Shown here: in pieces, positions 47,776 through 58,451 of the stretch
Position numbering within the stretch: position 1 is the stretch's first letter
How the letters are laid out: every line of letters starts with the position of its first letter
NCBI GenBank assembly: GCA_903813345.2
Contig: CAIIXF020000006.1
Span: forward strand, 35,562,436-35,626,435
DNA: 64,000 bases
Source: Owenia fusiformis
Taxonomy: Eukaryota > Annelida > Polychaeta > Sabellida > Oweniidae
Direction of reading: 5' to 3'
Position numbers and translations under genes: made by a program
Notes under the pieces: model-generated
Databases searched by the model: none
What the model was told of the DNA's origin: nothing
The model's input: only the letters and a program-made list of their open reading frames with translations

Positions 47776-49416
47776 TATGTAGGAACACTATGCAGTATAT
47801 GTTTTTTGTGGCGGACATCCGGACAACAAACTCCTTAGGGCTCTTAGAAAAAGCAGATCGGGAACTTAGGATGTTGAGAATTTTGCAGGGACCTACATAT
47901 GGTAAACGGATAGGATTAGCCTATAGCTACACCTACAGCCTACCACTTTATTTTGTCGGAAATGGGCTCTAGATTGTTCGCAGACAGTCGACCGAATTTC
48001 GATAATTGATTCAAGTAAAGAATGTGGGGCATAAAACTAAAGGTAGTTCCATATTGACCCTACAAATAAAAATAAAATTGGAAGGTCAAGACTAATGAAT
48101 TAAGTAATACAAATAGATAATAAAATCACACATCCGAATGATCTTAATCAACAAAAATAATTTATTTTCGTTTCTACGCTCTATCGAACATAAACAGACA
48201 ATATGAAACACACTAAGTAGATTTGGAAGGAGATTCAGAAGCAGGAAGCAGGAGCAGGTACAATGGATTTGAATAACAATGAAACATTTCAACGTATTAA
48301 CTGGTAACATTATTCTGGTCACTAGCATGTTGATTTCTCAAGGGCCGATGTATAACACTCTTAAAAATGAATTACTTGAGTATTTCCCAAGTATTTCCCA
48401 AGTATAAAAATTACTTAAAGTTAAATACTTAGTTTTACTTCATTTTACTTAGGTTTAACTTATATTGTCATTTTGAGTTTTTTAATTGCTTAATTATGTA
48501 AATGAGTATTACAATTACTACAGTAAGTATTTCAATTTCTCTCCTTGCATTAGTAAATTCACCATAAATGAATTACTTAAAAATTACTTAAAAATTATTC
48601 AGTAGTTCAAGATAATTTAAGTAATTTTTGACTTAAAATGAGTAGTACAATTTCTCAATATAAGGAAATCCAAGTAATAATTTTTAAGAGTGAATAGATG
48701 TAACGTTAACCCCAAAAATACCTGAAACGATCGATTGATATGTGTAAATGATATCAGTGTACTTGTATGTAGGAACACTATGCAGTATATGTTTTTTGTG
48801 GCGGACATCCGGACAACAAACTCCTTAGGGCTCTTAGAAAAAGCAGCTCGGGAACTTAGGATGTTGAGAATTTTGCAGGGACCTACATATGGTAAACGGA
48901 TAGGATTAGCCTATAGCTACACCTACAGCCTACCACTTTATTTTGTCGGAAATGGGCTCTAGATTGTTCGCAGACAGTCGACCGAATTTCGATAATTGAT
49001 TCAAGTAAAGAATGTGGGGCATAAAACTATAGGTAGTTCCATATTGACCCTACAAATAAAAATAAAATTGGAAGGTCAAGACTAATGAATTAAGTAATAC
49101 AAATAGATAATAAAATCACACATCCGAATGATCTTAATCAACAAAAATAATTTATTTTCGTTTCTACGCTCTATCGAACATAAACAGACAATATGAAACA
49201 CACTAAGTAGATTTGGAAGGAGATTCAGAAGCAGGAAGCAGGAGCAGGTACAATGGATTTGAATAACAATGAAACATTTTAACGTATCAACTGGTAACAT
49301 TATTATGGTCACTAGTATGTTGATTTCTCAAAGGCCGATGTATAATAGATGTAATGTTAACCCCAAAAATACCTGACACGATCGATTGATATGTGTAAAT
49401 GATATCAGTGTACTTG
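47776..49416. repeat. Tandem duplication of a roughly 650-bp segment
   Basis: Copy 1 runs 47776-48764 (with an insertion) and copy 2 runs 48765-49416, offset by 990 bases. They are almost identical (e.g. GCAGATCGG versus GCAGCTCGG). Each carries a 60-codon plus frame and a 76-78-codon minus frame that follow the repeat and have no known domain. Confidence 0.9.
48356..48692. mobile_element. 337-bp MITE with CACTCTTAAAAAT ends
   Basis: Present in copy 1 of the 47.8-49.4 kb duplication and absent from copy 2, so the ends are exact: CACTCTTAAAAAT at the left and its inverse ATTTTTAAGAGTG at the right. The empty site in copy 2 reads GATGTATAATAGATG, which implies a 2-bp AA target duplication. The interior is AT-rich with repeated AATTACTTAA-type words. 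Confidence 0.85.
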
Positions 49417-49740
49417 TAAGTTTTATCATTTTGACCTACTTTGCATGATAATAATACAAAGGACCCTAATACTGTGAACGCTTACAACTGAACTCACTGG
49501 TCAATGTCAGTATCAGAAGAAAGTAATGGCCATTACCCTCTCTTTCAAAATGGCAGACAGTGATGTATGTAAGTGTGGTATCAGTGCACTTGTAAGTTTT
49601 TTATATTAACCTATTTTGCATGATAACAATACAAATGCCCCTCATTGTCAACACAACTGGACTCACGAGTCATAATCAATATCAGAAGAAAGTAACGGCC
49701 GTTACTGTCTCTTTCAAAATGGCAGACGGAAAGACATTTC
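49396..49740. repeat. Tandem duplication with ATGGCAGAC motif
   Basis: Two copies of about 165 bp share TATCAGTG, CTTGTAAGTTTT, TTTGCATGATAA and TCTTTCAAAATGGCAGAC. A related inverted copy lies at about 51310-51375, next to the MIF-like gene start. Confidence 0.65.
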
Positions 49741-50716
49741 GACAATATCAAGCTTGAATTGCATAGAAACTCCGCAGTCTGATTAAAGACGCCACAATCG
49801 AAGTATACTATGTATACACCATGAGTCGGGAGCGGGCAAGTTATTCATTGATCGAGTGAAATACAGAAAATATTCTGCCCAACTGTAATTCACGATGCGC
49901 TAGCAGAGTGAAACACAGAATTTCAAAGGAAGAACATTTTTTGTATTCTACGACAAATCATTGAATAACGTTTTTATTCCATGATTACTCAGATAACCCC
50001 CCCCCTCCCCAAAATCAAGTCCTTTTCTTTTGCTCGACCGGAGAAACTTCTCACCTCGTAGATACATTTGGTCGATGTTCCTTCAAAATATATACGGCCT
50101 TGTTGTTTGCTATGAGGAATTCATTCTTTGATCATCACAATTTAGACTTTTAGGATAAAAACACTGATTTTTAATTATAAAAAATAAGTATGAACTAGTA
50201 AATATCAAATATGGTAATGACGGAAGTCGAAAAACGTTTCGCTACACCGCACTTTCACCTGATGAAATTGAGGAGAAGACAGAAAATCAAACGTACCGCG
50301 TACTACAATATATTTAAGTCACATGGACCAATCAGATTGCAAGGAATTTCACCATCATGGAATAATGGACAGAATCCCAACGCTGACATATATCATTTTC
50401 ACACTGTATCCAACGCTAAGTGCGTGTAAATCAGGATATATTTAAGTCACATTGACACATCAGATTGCAAGGAATGTCACCATTATGGAATAGTGGACAG
50501 CATTCTAACGCTGACGTCATTTTCACTCTGTATCCAACGCTAAGTGGAATGGGCGTGTAAATCAGGTTATATTAAAGTCACATTGACACATCAGATTGCA
50601 AGGAATGTCACCATTACGGAATAATTGCCTGTATTGATATCTGAAATAGGATATCTAACGCTCTATTAGAAATTCCCATAACGTTCGCATATCACTGAAA
50701 ACGAGTTACTATGTAA

Positions 50717-51140
50717 CGAACTCCTATGCAGTGTCTCGGTATAGACACTGCGGCGGGCAGATTATGGAATCCCCAAAATTTGGGGAAGATAGTCCCCCTT
50801 TTTTGTCACAGATGTACTTGTTTTTCACACAACTTATAAGATATATGTTCTTTTAAGTTCACCAATCATTATTTTGTCAAAATATTCCAAAATCAATGAA
50901 ATATAAGAGGAAATCGCCGCGAAAGGAATTCTGAGTAAAAGTTTTGTTTATAATAGTTTACCGCACGTGTTGTTTATCTGTTAATACGCGCAATTCAACC
51001 AATGAAATTGTCTAAATTTTACAATCACGCGACCTGAGCATGGGACTAGAACCAATCACGTCAGTTGTTTATTACGAAGTTACCATGCTTACGGTGAGAT
51101 ACCTGCCCGCCGCAGTGATATATCACTGCACGGGAGTTCG
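50717..51140. mobile_element. 424-bp MITE with 44-bp inverted ends
   Basis: The left end is CGAACTCCTATGCAGTGTCT and the right end read inward is CGAACTCCCGTGCAGTGATA. Both run on to CACTGCGGCGGGCAG. The interior has no coding frame. It lies about 300 bp upstream of the MIF-like start; no clear target duplication. Confidence 0.75.
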
Positions 51141-51318
51141 ACTGTGTAAGTAACAGTGTCATTAGCGAACGAGGAAACTCTAGAAGATCTCATTTCGACT
51201 GTGGCGTCCGTGCGTGATATCGGAAAATGTTTGCATGATATTCAAGCTTGGCATGCATGACAGAAATGTCAGACCCAAATGTCCAGGGTAAACTAAAAAT
51301 ATCTAAATTGACACTTAC

Positions 51319-51328
51319 CGTCCGCCAT
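51319..51328 (-). other. Possible divergent first exon
   Basis: On the minus strand CTTTCAAA precedes ATGGCGGACG|GTAAGTG, a start codon directly followed by a strong donor. It is 120 bases from, and divergent to, the MIF-like start. This could be the first exon of another gene sharing the promoter, or a relic of the repeated ATGGCAGAC module at 49.4-49.7 kb. Confidence 0.25.
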
Positions 51329-51447
51329 TTTGAAAGAGAATGTAACGCTCGTTATCTTCTGATATTGACCAATACGCACTCATAAAATCAATATACAACA
51401 AAACTAACAATCAAACATATTCTTCATTAACACCTTCAAATATCAAA

Positions 51448-51558
51448 ATGCCATACTCGGTACTAAGAACATCGTTACAGAGAGAAGAGGTGACGTCGGA
51501 ATTCTTAAAGGGACTTTCTGAAACGCTGGCCAAATGCTTTGGTTATGGCATTGAACGG
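51448..51558 (+). CDS. MIF-like exon 1
   Basis: Starts at ATG in the context CAAAATGCC and encodes 37 residues ending FGYGIER; donor GTGAAT, phase 0. The Pro after Met is the catalytic base position. It has no counterpart in the downstream duplicate. Confidence 0.85.
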
Positions 51559-53498
51559 GTGAATATTTCTTAAGTATTTATTATGAACTGTATCAATAGT
51601 CATTAAGTTATTTGTTTTATGGTATTGGTTGATTGAGGGGTTGTATTTATGCGTCATATCAGAGATGGGATTTTTTTCGCATGGCGACCAGTTACACTCT
51701 TTAGTTATTCTGTATTCACTCGAAGCAAAAGCTAGCCCCGGTGAGATTTCATGAAAAGATGTTTGACATTTAAGCACTGAGACAGCTCTTGTTGCTGAAG
51801 TTGAACCCAAAAATGTCAATGCGATTGTATTGCAATGTGAAATAAAGACAGTCGGCCTAATATACCTTTCCAATAAACCCTGCCACCTTTTGGTGCATCA
51901 TAGAAACTATGATACATGTAGATGGCTACCTACAACCAATGACATAATCAATCTATCAAATATATCCCAGCCTCTTCGATGTAACAAAAGGTGGCAGTGT
52001 TTATTGGGAAGTGTATTTTATATAATTCAAGTTGTTATAGTATTTATGTTATCTGAAATCAAGATAGCTGTTGAGGTTCATACAGATTTACGTATCATGG
52101 TTGGTGGAGAGATTGGGGACGCTCCCTACCTATTCTTGGATATGGTTGGAGTAGGCATCAAGAAGGCTGATGTACCAAAACACTCCAAAGCCCTTCTAGA
52201 ATATGTACAGGGCGCCATCCCATCAGCGCAAGATCCTGATAGGTAGGTTAATTGTTATTTACGTATCATAGTTGGCGGAGAGAGTGGGGACGCTCCCTAC
52301 TTATTCCTGGATATGGTTAGGTAAGCATCAAGAAGGCTGATGTACCAAAACACTCCAAAGCCCTTCTAGAATATGTACAAGGCGCCATCCCATCAGTGCA
52401 AGATCCTGATAGGTAGGTTAATTGTTATTTACGTATCATAGTTAGCGGAGAGAGTGGGGACGCTCCCTACTTATTCCTGGATATGGTTAGGTAAGCATCA
52501 AGAAGGCTGATGTACCAAAACACTCCAAAGCCCTTCTAGAATATGTACAAGGCGCCATCCCATCAGTGCAAGATCCTGATAGGTAGGTTAATTGTTATTT
52601 ACGTATCATAGTTAGCGGAGAGAGTGGGGACGCTCCCTACTTATTCCTGGATATGGTTAGGTAAGCATCAAGAAGGCTGATGTACCAAAACACTCCAAAG
52701 CCCTTCTAGAATATGTACAAGGCGCCATCCCATCAGTGCAAGATCCTGATAGGTAGGTACACGTAATGATCATCGAGATGTTATGATTTGAAAATGTTTC
52801 AGGTAAAGTGACAAATTTGCCGGATGGAATGAATTTAGTAACAGAGTAAGTCAACCTGGAAAGTTTTCATTGGACCTAACTAGCTCACAGTCAAAAGAAA
52901 TTGTAACTTTAGCGCTAGGCGAGGACCAAATTAATTAAAGTATAATTGGCACAACCTTGCATCAATTTCTATCCACTGCTAACGATTCACAATTTGATTG
53001 CTAGTTGTTTTGATCCTGATACGATCTTAATGAGTAATGACCCTAAAGGTAGATAAGATAAATTGGACTATACTATCGCAAAAGTTAGAGTATGAAATGA
53101 TAACTGCACAATGGCAACTTCAATTCTTAGAAGACATAATTTGATTGTTGCAAAGGTAAATGAATTTGAACGCAATATGAATGGTTATCCCTTGGTCCAT
53201 AAATTCAACGACTATGGAGCTATCTTATTTTTAAAGAAGCGATATAAAGTGGTAGAACATCTGACATGTAATGGGGAGGTTCGGGGTTCGATTTCCACCG
53301 AGGTGGACTTTTTCACATTACCCCTAACATAAGATTTGATCCTATGTTTCAAATTCACTAATTGAAAATTCTTTTTTCAGATTTCTACTGAACTTCCATC
53401 CACAAGATCCCGATCTTCTTGGTATGCGGGGTACGACTGTAACGGAAGTACTCAGACAGTTGGGACTTGAAGATAAAATTGTTTATCCGGAAAAATAA
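51448..53498 (+). CDS. MIF / D-dopachrome tautomerase-like protein (gene, copy A)
   Basis: Three exons (51448-51558, 52064-52242, 53381-53498) give a 135-residue protein of the tautomerase/MIF superfamily, a small trimeric fold that in animals acts as an immune cytokine and keto-enol tautomerase. The start MPYSVLRTSLQ supplies the catalytic N-terminal proline. The LKGLSETLAK helix, the GG-EIGDAPYLFLDMVGVG strand, the KHSKALLEYV helix, DPDRFLLNFHPQDPDLLG and GTTVTEVL follow the family order. The intron phases (0 then 2, the second splitting the Arg of DPDR) equal those of vertebrate MIF. Oddities: the usual Lys-32 position aligns to Tyr in FGYGIER, the CXXC of vertebrate MIF is absent, and there is a 15-20 residue C-terminal extension. 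No signal peptide is seen, as is normal for MIF. The intron 1 acceptor (AAATCAAG) is weak. Confidence 0.88.
51864..52014. repeat. 150-bp inverted-repeat element in intron 1
   Basis: The left arm TCCAATAAACCCTGCCACC is inverted at the right as GGTGGCAGTGTTTATTGGGA; arms of about 28 bp and a 90-base loop with its own short palindrome (CATAGAAACTATG). The same element exists in the duplicate, where its left arm is split by a transposon at 53809-56834. Confidence 0.7.
52064..52242 (+). CDS. MIF-like exon 2 (copy A, intact)
   Basis: A 179-nt exon encoding IAVEVHTDLRIMVGGEIGD through VQGAIPSAQDPD; donor GATAG|GTAGGT in phase 2. Vertebrate MIF exon 2 is 173 nt with the same phases. It carries the central beta strands and second helix. 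Confidence 0.87.
52243..52752 (+). repeat. Array of three damaged exon-2 copies, 170-bp period
   Basis: AGATCCTGATAGGTAGGT recurs at 52231, 52401, 52571 and 52741, exactly 170 bases apart. The three extra copies lie wholly inside intron 2. Each lacks the first part of exon 2 and has GTTAGGTAAGC in place of GTTGGAGTAGGC, a frameshift that also makes a donor-like AG|GTAAGC. They are separated by only about 20-30 bases, too short for introns between them. Confidence 0.9.
53243..53310 (+). ncRNA. tRNA-like sequence in intron 2 (copy A)
   Basis: AAGTGGTAGAACATCTG (A-box-like) is followed by GGGGTTCGATTTCCACC (B-box-like) and a CCACCGAGGTGG end. No complete 5' acceptor strand was found. Probably tRNA-derived SINE sequence; it is repeated in copy B. 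Confidence 0.45.
53381..53498 (+). CDS. MIF-like exon 3 (copy A)
   Basis: After the strong acceptor CTTTTTTCAG; completes Arg (AG|A) and reads FLLNFHPQDPDLLGMRGTTV, then TEVLRQLGLEDKIVYPEK and TAA. The LLGMRGTTV part aligns with the (V/I)G-(Y/W)-N-(G/N)-(T/S)-T-(F/V) end of MIF/DDT proteins. Confidence 0.87.
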
Positions 53499-54336
53499 AA
53501 AACTAATATGACTCTACAAAGATGTCGCTATGTGTGAACTTGCTCATAGGAAATATTGATTGGCATTTTGATAAACTCTGCCATCTTTTATCTACGAGTG
53601 CAAAATACCTTCAAACATATTTATATGGTAAACTGTGATCTCTATTATATTCCGTTTTGTGAGATTTCATGAAAAGATGTTTGCATTTAAGCACTGAGAC
53701 AGCTCTTGTTGCTGAAGCTGAACCCAAAAATGTCAATGCGATTGTATTGCAATGTGAAATAAAGACAGTCGGCCTAATATACCTTTCCAATAAACCACCA
53801 CCTTTTGGCACTGTGGCTAGTCGATCTATGTGGATGCAGTCATTTATATGTAATGTATCGTGGGTACTCGCGTACATTATAGAGAATGGGATCATTGCAA
53901 AAATATGACAGCAAATCGAGGTAAGTGATCTCAGAGTTTCTACTTAACATTGTGACTTGAAATCTTGCACACATATTCAATATACATAGTATGACAATGT
54001 GTGAAAGTTTCAGCTACCATATTCCTGTTATAGGGAAGATATTTAAAAAACATTTCGTAAACGTCAACATATATGTATAAAATGGATGCACCAATGTATC
54101 ATTTGGATTCAGAACGGTAACAAATGGATGCTTTAATAAATTATACTTTTATCATGATGATTTATTTACTGATGGACAACTGGCCAGATTTTCTTTGTAT
54201 CCATTGTTTGGATAAACATTCCTCATTCAGTAAAGTAATTAGCCACCCCTTACAAGTAGTCTAAGGGAATCCTCATGAAAAATTGAAAATACTATATATA
54301 AACCCATCAACTGGAAAATGCCATTACAGATGAAAT

Positions 54337-55357
54337 AAAGGACCCACGGTCCTGTGCTCACACAGTGTAGAACCTACAGAGGAATGTATATCCTGATTTA
54401 CAAACAAAAGTATTGGTAAATATGAGATCAATTAAAGATGATTTGTTGTAGTCAAAAGAAAAACTATGAATTTGACCTAGATTTTGACCTGGGCCTTTTA
54501 GTGCTCAAATTTTGAAGGAAAGTAGATTTTGAGGGACGGCTTCTATTGTAGATTCTTATTAAGTTGGATGCATCCAACCTGTATCTAGTGTTGTGTTGTT
54601 ACAATTGATAATTTTCTCAAGCCCCATTGACTTAACATGGGATACCAAAATAGCGATTTTTGAGATTTCAAAATGCCATAACTTCCGAACCGGAAATCGG
54701 ATCAATATCTGGTTTGCAGATTCGGATTCCTTGGACAATTTTACACATATTTCATAACTTATACATTGAATTCAAAGACATTTTTATTGTGACCTACTTT
54801 TCGGATGCCATATCTCAAAAACGGTAAGAGTGATCAAAAACAACTTGCCTGTAGGGATTGGCTTTTTTCCAAGGAAAATGATTAAAAAAACGGAGCAAAA
54901 GGACGACTGAGAAAATTGAAAAAGATGACAAAGTACTGGATTTGACCTAGTTCTTGACCTTTGACCTGGTTTAAACCGGATTACACCCAGATCTGGACTT
55001 GGACCTGAACTGGACCTTGACTTGGACCTGGACCTGGACTTGGACCTGGAAATGGACTGGACTGGTATTTTTTCAATCTTTTCTTCACTTCTCTTGACTT
55101 TCTATAAGGATATCATCAGATCGATTTTTCTCGAAATTTAAAAATCAGCAATTTCTCAGAAACTGGGCGAACTTGGGAAATGGCGATGATATGTCAAATA
55201 GACATTATGGATATGCATAAAATGAATGTGGAAATGACTCAATCCGAATAGCAGTTTTAATTTGTGCAGCCAATGTTGACAGACGGACGGACCAACGGAC
55301 GGACGGACGGACCAATGGACGGACGCCTGGTCGATCCCATAGTCTCACGGTGTGAGC
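54337..55357. mobile_element. Nested insertion 1 inside the transposon
   Basis: Absent from element copy 1, where AGATTACAGAAG-type sequence runs straight into AAACTATGGTTTTAT. It includes a GGACCTGGACTTGGACCTGG minisatellite (about 54995-55065) and a (GGAC)n stretch (about 55282-55325). Ends not resolved. Confidence 0.6.
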
Positions 55358-55514
55358 CAAAAACTATGGTTTTATCGCTGATACTGTTAATTTGAAAAAC
55401 GGGTCCATAACATGTAAGAATGACAATGAAAATGTTGAAATTAGGTACGCTAATGAAGTGAATTCAGAGCAAAAGACCCATCGACCCACTGGAATACCCA
55501 CAAATCAAGTTTCA

Positions 55515-56065
55515 TAGCCTTGCCAAAGTCGGTCTATTTTACTTATCTTGATTTATATTATGACCGCCTTGTACCCAAGAGAAAGCCATGTGCTTTACCG
55601 ACCCAATGTTTTTGTCCGTAAAATTTGACAAATCAACGACGGCCCTACATTGCCTGACTAGGTCTTCGTGCATTTCCATCGCGAATTCAGTTTGGATTTT
55701 GAATCAACATTGAATTGCATGATTTCATTTAGACGAGTATTAATGACTGCTTACATTCCAATTTCCAATATACATTTAATAACATAATATATTGTAACTC
55801 TCATTGAATTTCAAGTCCTAGACAGGAAGTTTGCTTTTTTATGCAGGTCAACCTGATAACGTTTTGATTGGTCAATCAGCCTGAAGTCACACGTTGTGTC
55901 CATGTCCATATTGTCAATCAATATGGTTTTGCGATCTAGGTATTATGGGAATCTCAGAACCGCTGAATAAGTTAGCATAATATCAGCGATGATACATTGG
56001 ATTGTACAAGGTGGTAATAATTCAAGATCAGATAAGTAAATAAATACCGACTTGGGCAAGGCTAC
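55515..56065. mobile_element. Nested hAT-like MITE inside the transposon
   Basis: The ends TAGCCTTGCCAAAGTCGGT and (inverted) TAGCCTTGCCCAAGTCGGT are inverted repeats. The flanks AAGTTTCA (55507-55514) and CAGTTTCA (56066-56073) look like an 8-bp target duplication with one mismatch. Element copy 1 has the uninterrupted site. TAG-starting ends with 8-bp duplications fit hAT elements. Confidence 0.7.
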
Positions 56066-57007
56066 CAGTTTCAGAGCCATTAACATTCTTTGAAGGTGAC
56101 AATGAGCAGCCAACAGATGGACCATCCGTAAATCTTGATGATTTTGTCAGCTCAGCTGAACGAGCCTCCAGATTCCATGAAACAAATGATCATCATTCAA
56201 GAATAGTATTATCTATTTACAATTTTTTGAAATCGTGGTAAGTGGAATTTTTCCAATTACCAATATAGCATTATTATTGTTTTCGGACACTGTGGATTAA
56301 AATATTAAAAATACACACATTCAAAATGATTCAATTGAAACCTAGCCAGTCTGTTCAATGAATCCAATCAGAACGTCTAATAATCCACATGATACATCAT
56401 AATTAAATAGCTTTTTAAAGCTGATATTTCATACCATAACTCCAAAAATATTATAGAATGCATTGTATTTGTATTTTACTTCACACTGACATATTTGTGT
56501 ATGTGAAATAATTATATTACTTGAATTTTTTATTCCCCATTACAAGGTAAACCTATGGCAAATTATACATACCTTCTCACAGCTATGAGCGAGATGATAA
56601 AACTGGCCGAGTGAACTCGTTTGAGTTATCTATTCTCCGTAAAAATATCAGAGAATGTGTGTTTATAGCGTAGCTTTGGTTTTGTAAATCAATGAAGTAT
56701 GATATACACGGATGAGTAAATATAGATTATTTAAACAGAAGTGCAAAATTCTTCCATTGAAAAGTACAGAGGCGGGTACTCACGAAACATTACATGTGCC
56801 TGACTGCATCCACATAGATCGACTAGCCACAGTGTTTGGTGCATCATAGAAACTATGATACATGTAGATGGCTACCTACAACCAATGACATAATCAATCT
56901 ATCAAATATATCCCAGCCTCTTCGATGTAACAAAAGGTGGCAGTGTTTATTGGGAAGTGTATTTTAAATAATTCAATTTGTTAGTATTTATGTTATCTGA
57001 AATCAAG

Positions 57008-57186
57008 ATAGCTGTTGAGGTTCATACAGATTTACGTATCATGGTTGGTGGAGAGATTGGGGACGCTCCCTACCTATTCTTGGATATGGTTGGAGTAGGG
57101 ATCAAGAAGGCTGATGTACCAAAACACTCCAAAGCCCTTCTAGAATATGTACAGGGCGCCATCCCATCAGCGCAAGATCCTGATAG
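57008..57186 (+). CDS. MIF-like exon 2 (copy B, intact)
   Basis: 179 nt, same phases (0/2) and the same encoded residues as copy A, differing at a silent site (GGC to GGG in GVG). Confidence 0.75.
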
Positions 57187-58042
57187 GTAGGTTAATTGTT
57201 ATTTCTCGTACGTATCATAGTTAGCGGAGAGAGTGGGACCGCTCCCTACTTATTCCTGGATATGGTTGGAGTAGGGATCAAGAAGGCTGATGTACCAAAA
57301 CACTCCAAGGCCCTTCTAGAATATGTACAGGGCGCCATCCCATCAGCGCAAGATCCTGATAGGTAGGTTAATTGTTATTTACGTATCATAGTTAGCGGAG
57401 AGAGTGGGGACGCTCCCTATTTATTCCTGGATATGGTTAGGTAAGCATCAAGAAGGCTGATGTACCAAAACACTCCAAAGCCCTTCTAGAATATGTACAG
57501 GGCGCCATCCCATCAGCGCAAGATCCTGATAGGTAGGTTAATTGTTATTTACGTATCATAGTTAGCGGAGAGAGTGGGGACGCTCCCTACTTATTTTTGG
57601 ATATGGTTAGGTAAGCATCAAGAAGGCTGATGTACAAAAACACTCCAAAGCCCTTCTAGAATATGTACAGGGCGCCATCCCATCAGCGCAAGATCCTGAT
57701 AGGTAGGTTAATTGTTATTTACGTATCATAGTTAGCGGAGAGAGTGGGGACGCTCCCTACTTATTCCTGGATATGGTTAGGTAAGCATCAAGAAGGCTGA
57801 TGTACAAAAACACTCCAAAGCCCTTCTAGAATATGTATAAGGCGCCATCCCATCAGTGCAAGATCCTGATAGGTAGGTTAATTGTTATTTACGTATCATA
57901 GTTAGCGGAGAGAGTGGGGACGCTCCCTACTTATTCCTGGATATGGTTAGGTAAGCATCAAGAAGGCTGATGTACAAAAACACTCCAAAGCCCTTCTAGA
58001 ATATGTACAGGGCGCCATCCCATCAGCGCGAGATCCTGTTAG
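57187..58042 (+). repeat. Array of five further exon-2 copies (copy B)
   Basis: AGATCCTGAT recurs at 57175, 57351, 57521, 57691 and 57861, and once more, altered, at 58031 (periods 176 then 170). The first extra copy keeps the frame (RIIVSGESGTAPYLFLDMVG onward). The other four carry the same GTTAGGTAAGC frameshift as the copy A array. Confidence 0.9.
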
Positions 58043-58451
58043 GTAGGTACACGTAATGATCATCGAGATGTTATGATTTAAAAATGTTTCAGGTAAAGTG
58101 ACAAATTTGCCGAATTAAGTAGGTCTAACTGGAAAGTTTTCATTGGACCTAACTAGCTCACAGTCAAAAGAAATTGTAACTTTAGCGCTAGGTGAGGACC
58201 GAATTAATTAAAGTATAATTGGCACAACCATGCATCAATTTCTATCCACTGCTAACGATTCACAATTTGATTGCTAGTTGTTTTGATCCTGATACGATCT
58301 TAATGAGTAATGACCCTAAAGGTAGATAAGATGAATTGTTAGTACCTCAGTTGAAATACTCGATTTTGATTTGTCAACGAGCGGTGAATAATTTTAACTG
58401 TACACCGCGCAATGCATTGCCGGTGAATAATATTCCCAGCATTCCACTAAA

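Larger units (their letters stand above)
53804..56839. mobile_element. Inverted-repeat DNA transposon, 5-bp target duplication (copy 2)
   Basis: The element is 53809-56834 (3,026 bp) with TTTGG at 53804-53808 and 56835-56839. The ends are CACTGTGGCTAGTCGATCTA at left and the same, inverted, at right, over about 65 bp. The empty site survives in copy A as CCACCTTTTGGTGCATC (about 51884), which proves the borders and the 5-bp duplication. Without two nested insertions (54337-55357 and 55515-56065) its length is about 1.45 kb, matching copy 1 at 2119-3540. No transposase frame is recognised, so it is non-autonomous; Transib/RAG-like by ends and duplication length (inference). Confidence 0.88.

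Noticed and set aside
47790-47972. 60-codon plus-strand frame repeated at 48735-48962
   Set aside because: Both copies are preserved only because the whole DNA segment is duplicated; no domain, splice site or codon-level constraint is visible.
51505-51873. 122-codon minus-strand open frame over MIF intron 1
   Set aside because: Antisense to exon 1 and intron 1; its repeat at 53611-53895 follows the segmental duplication and shows frame disruption.
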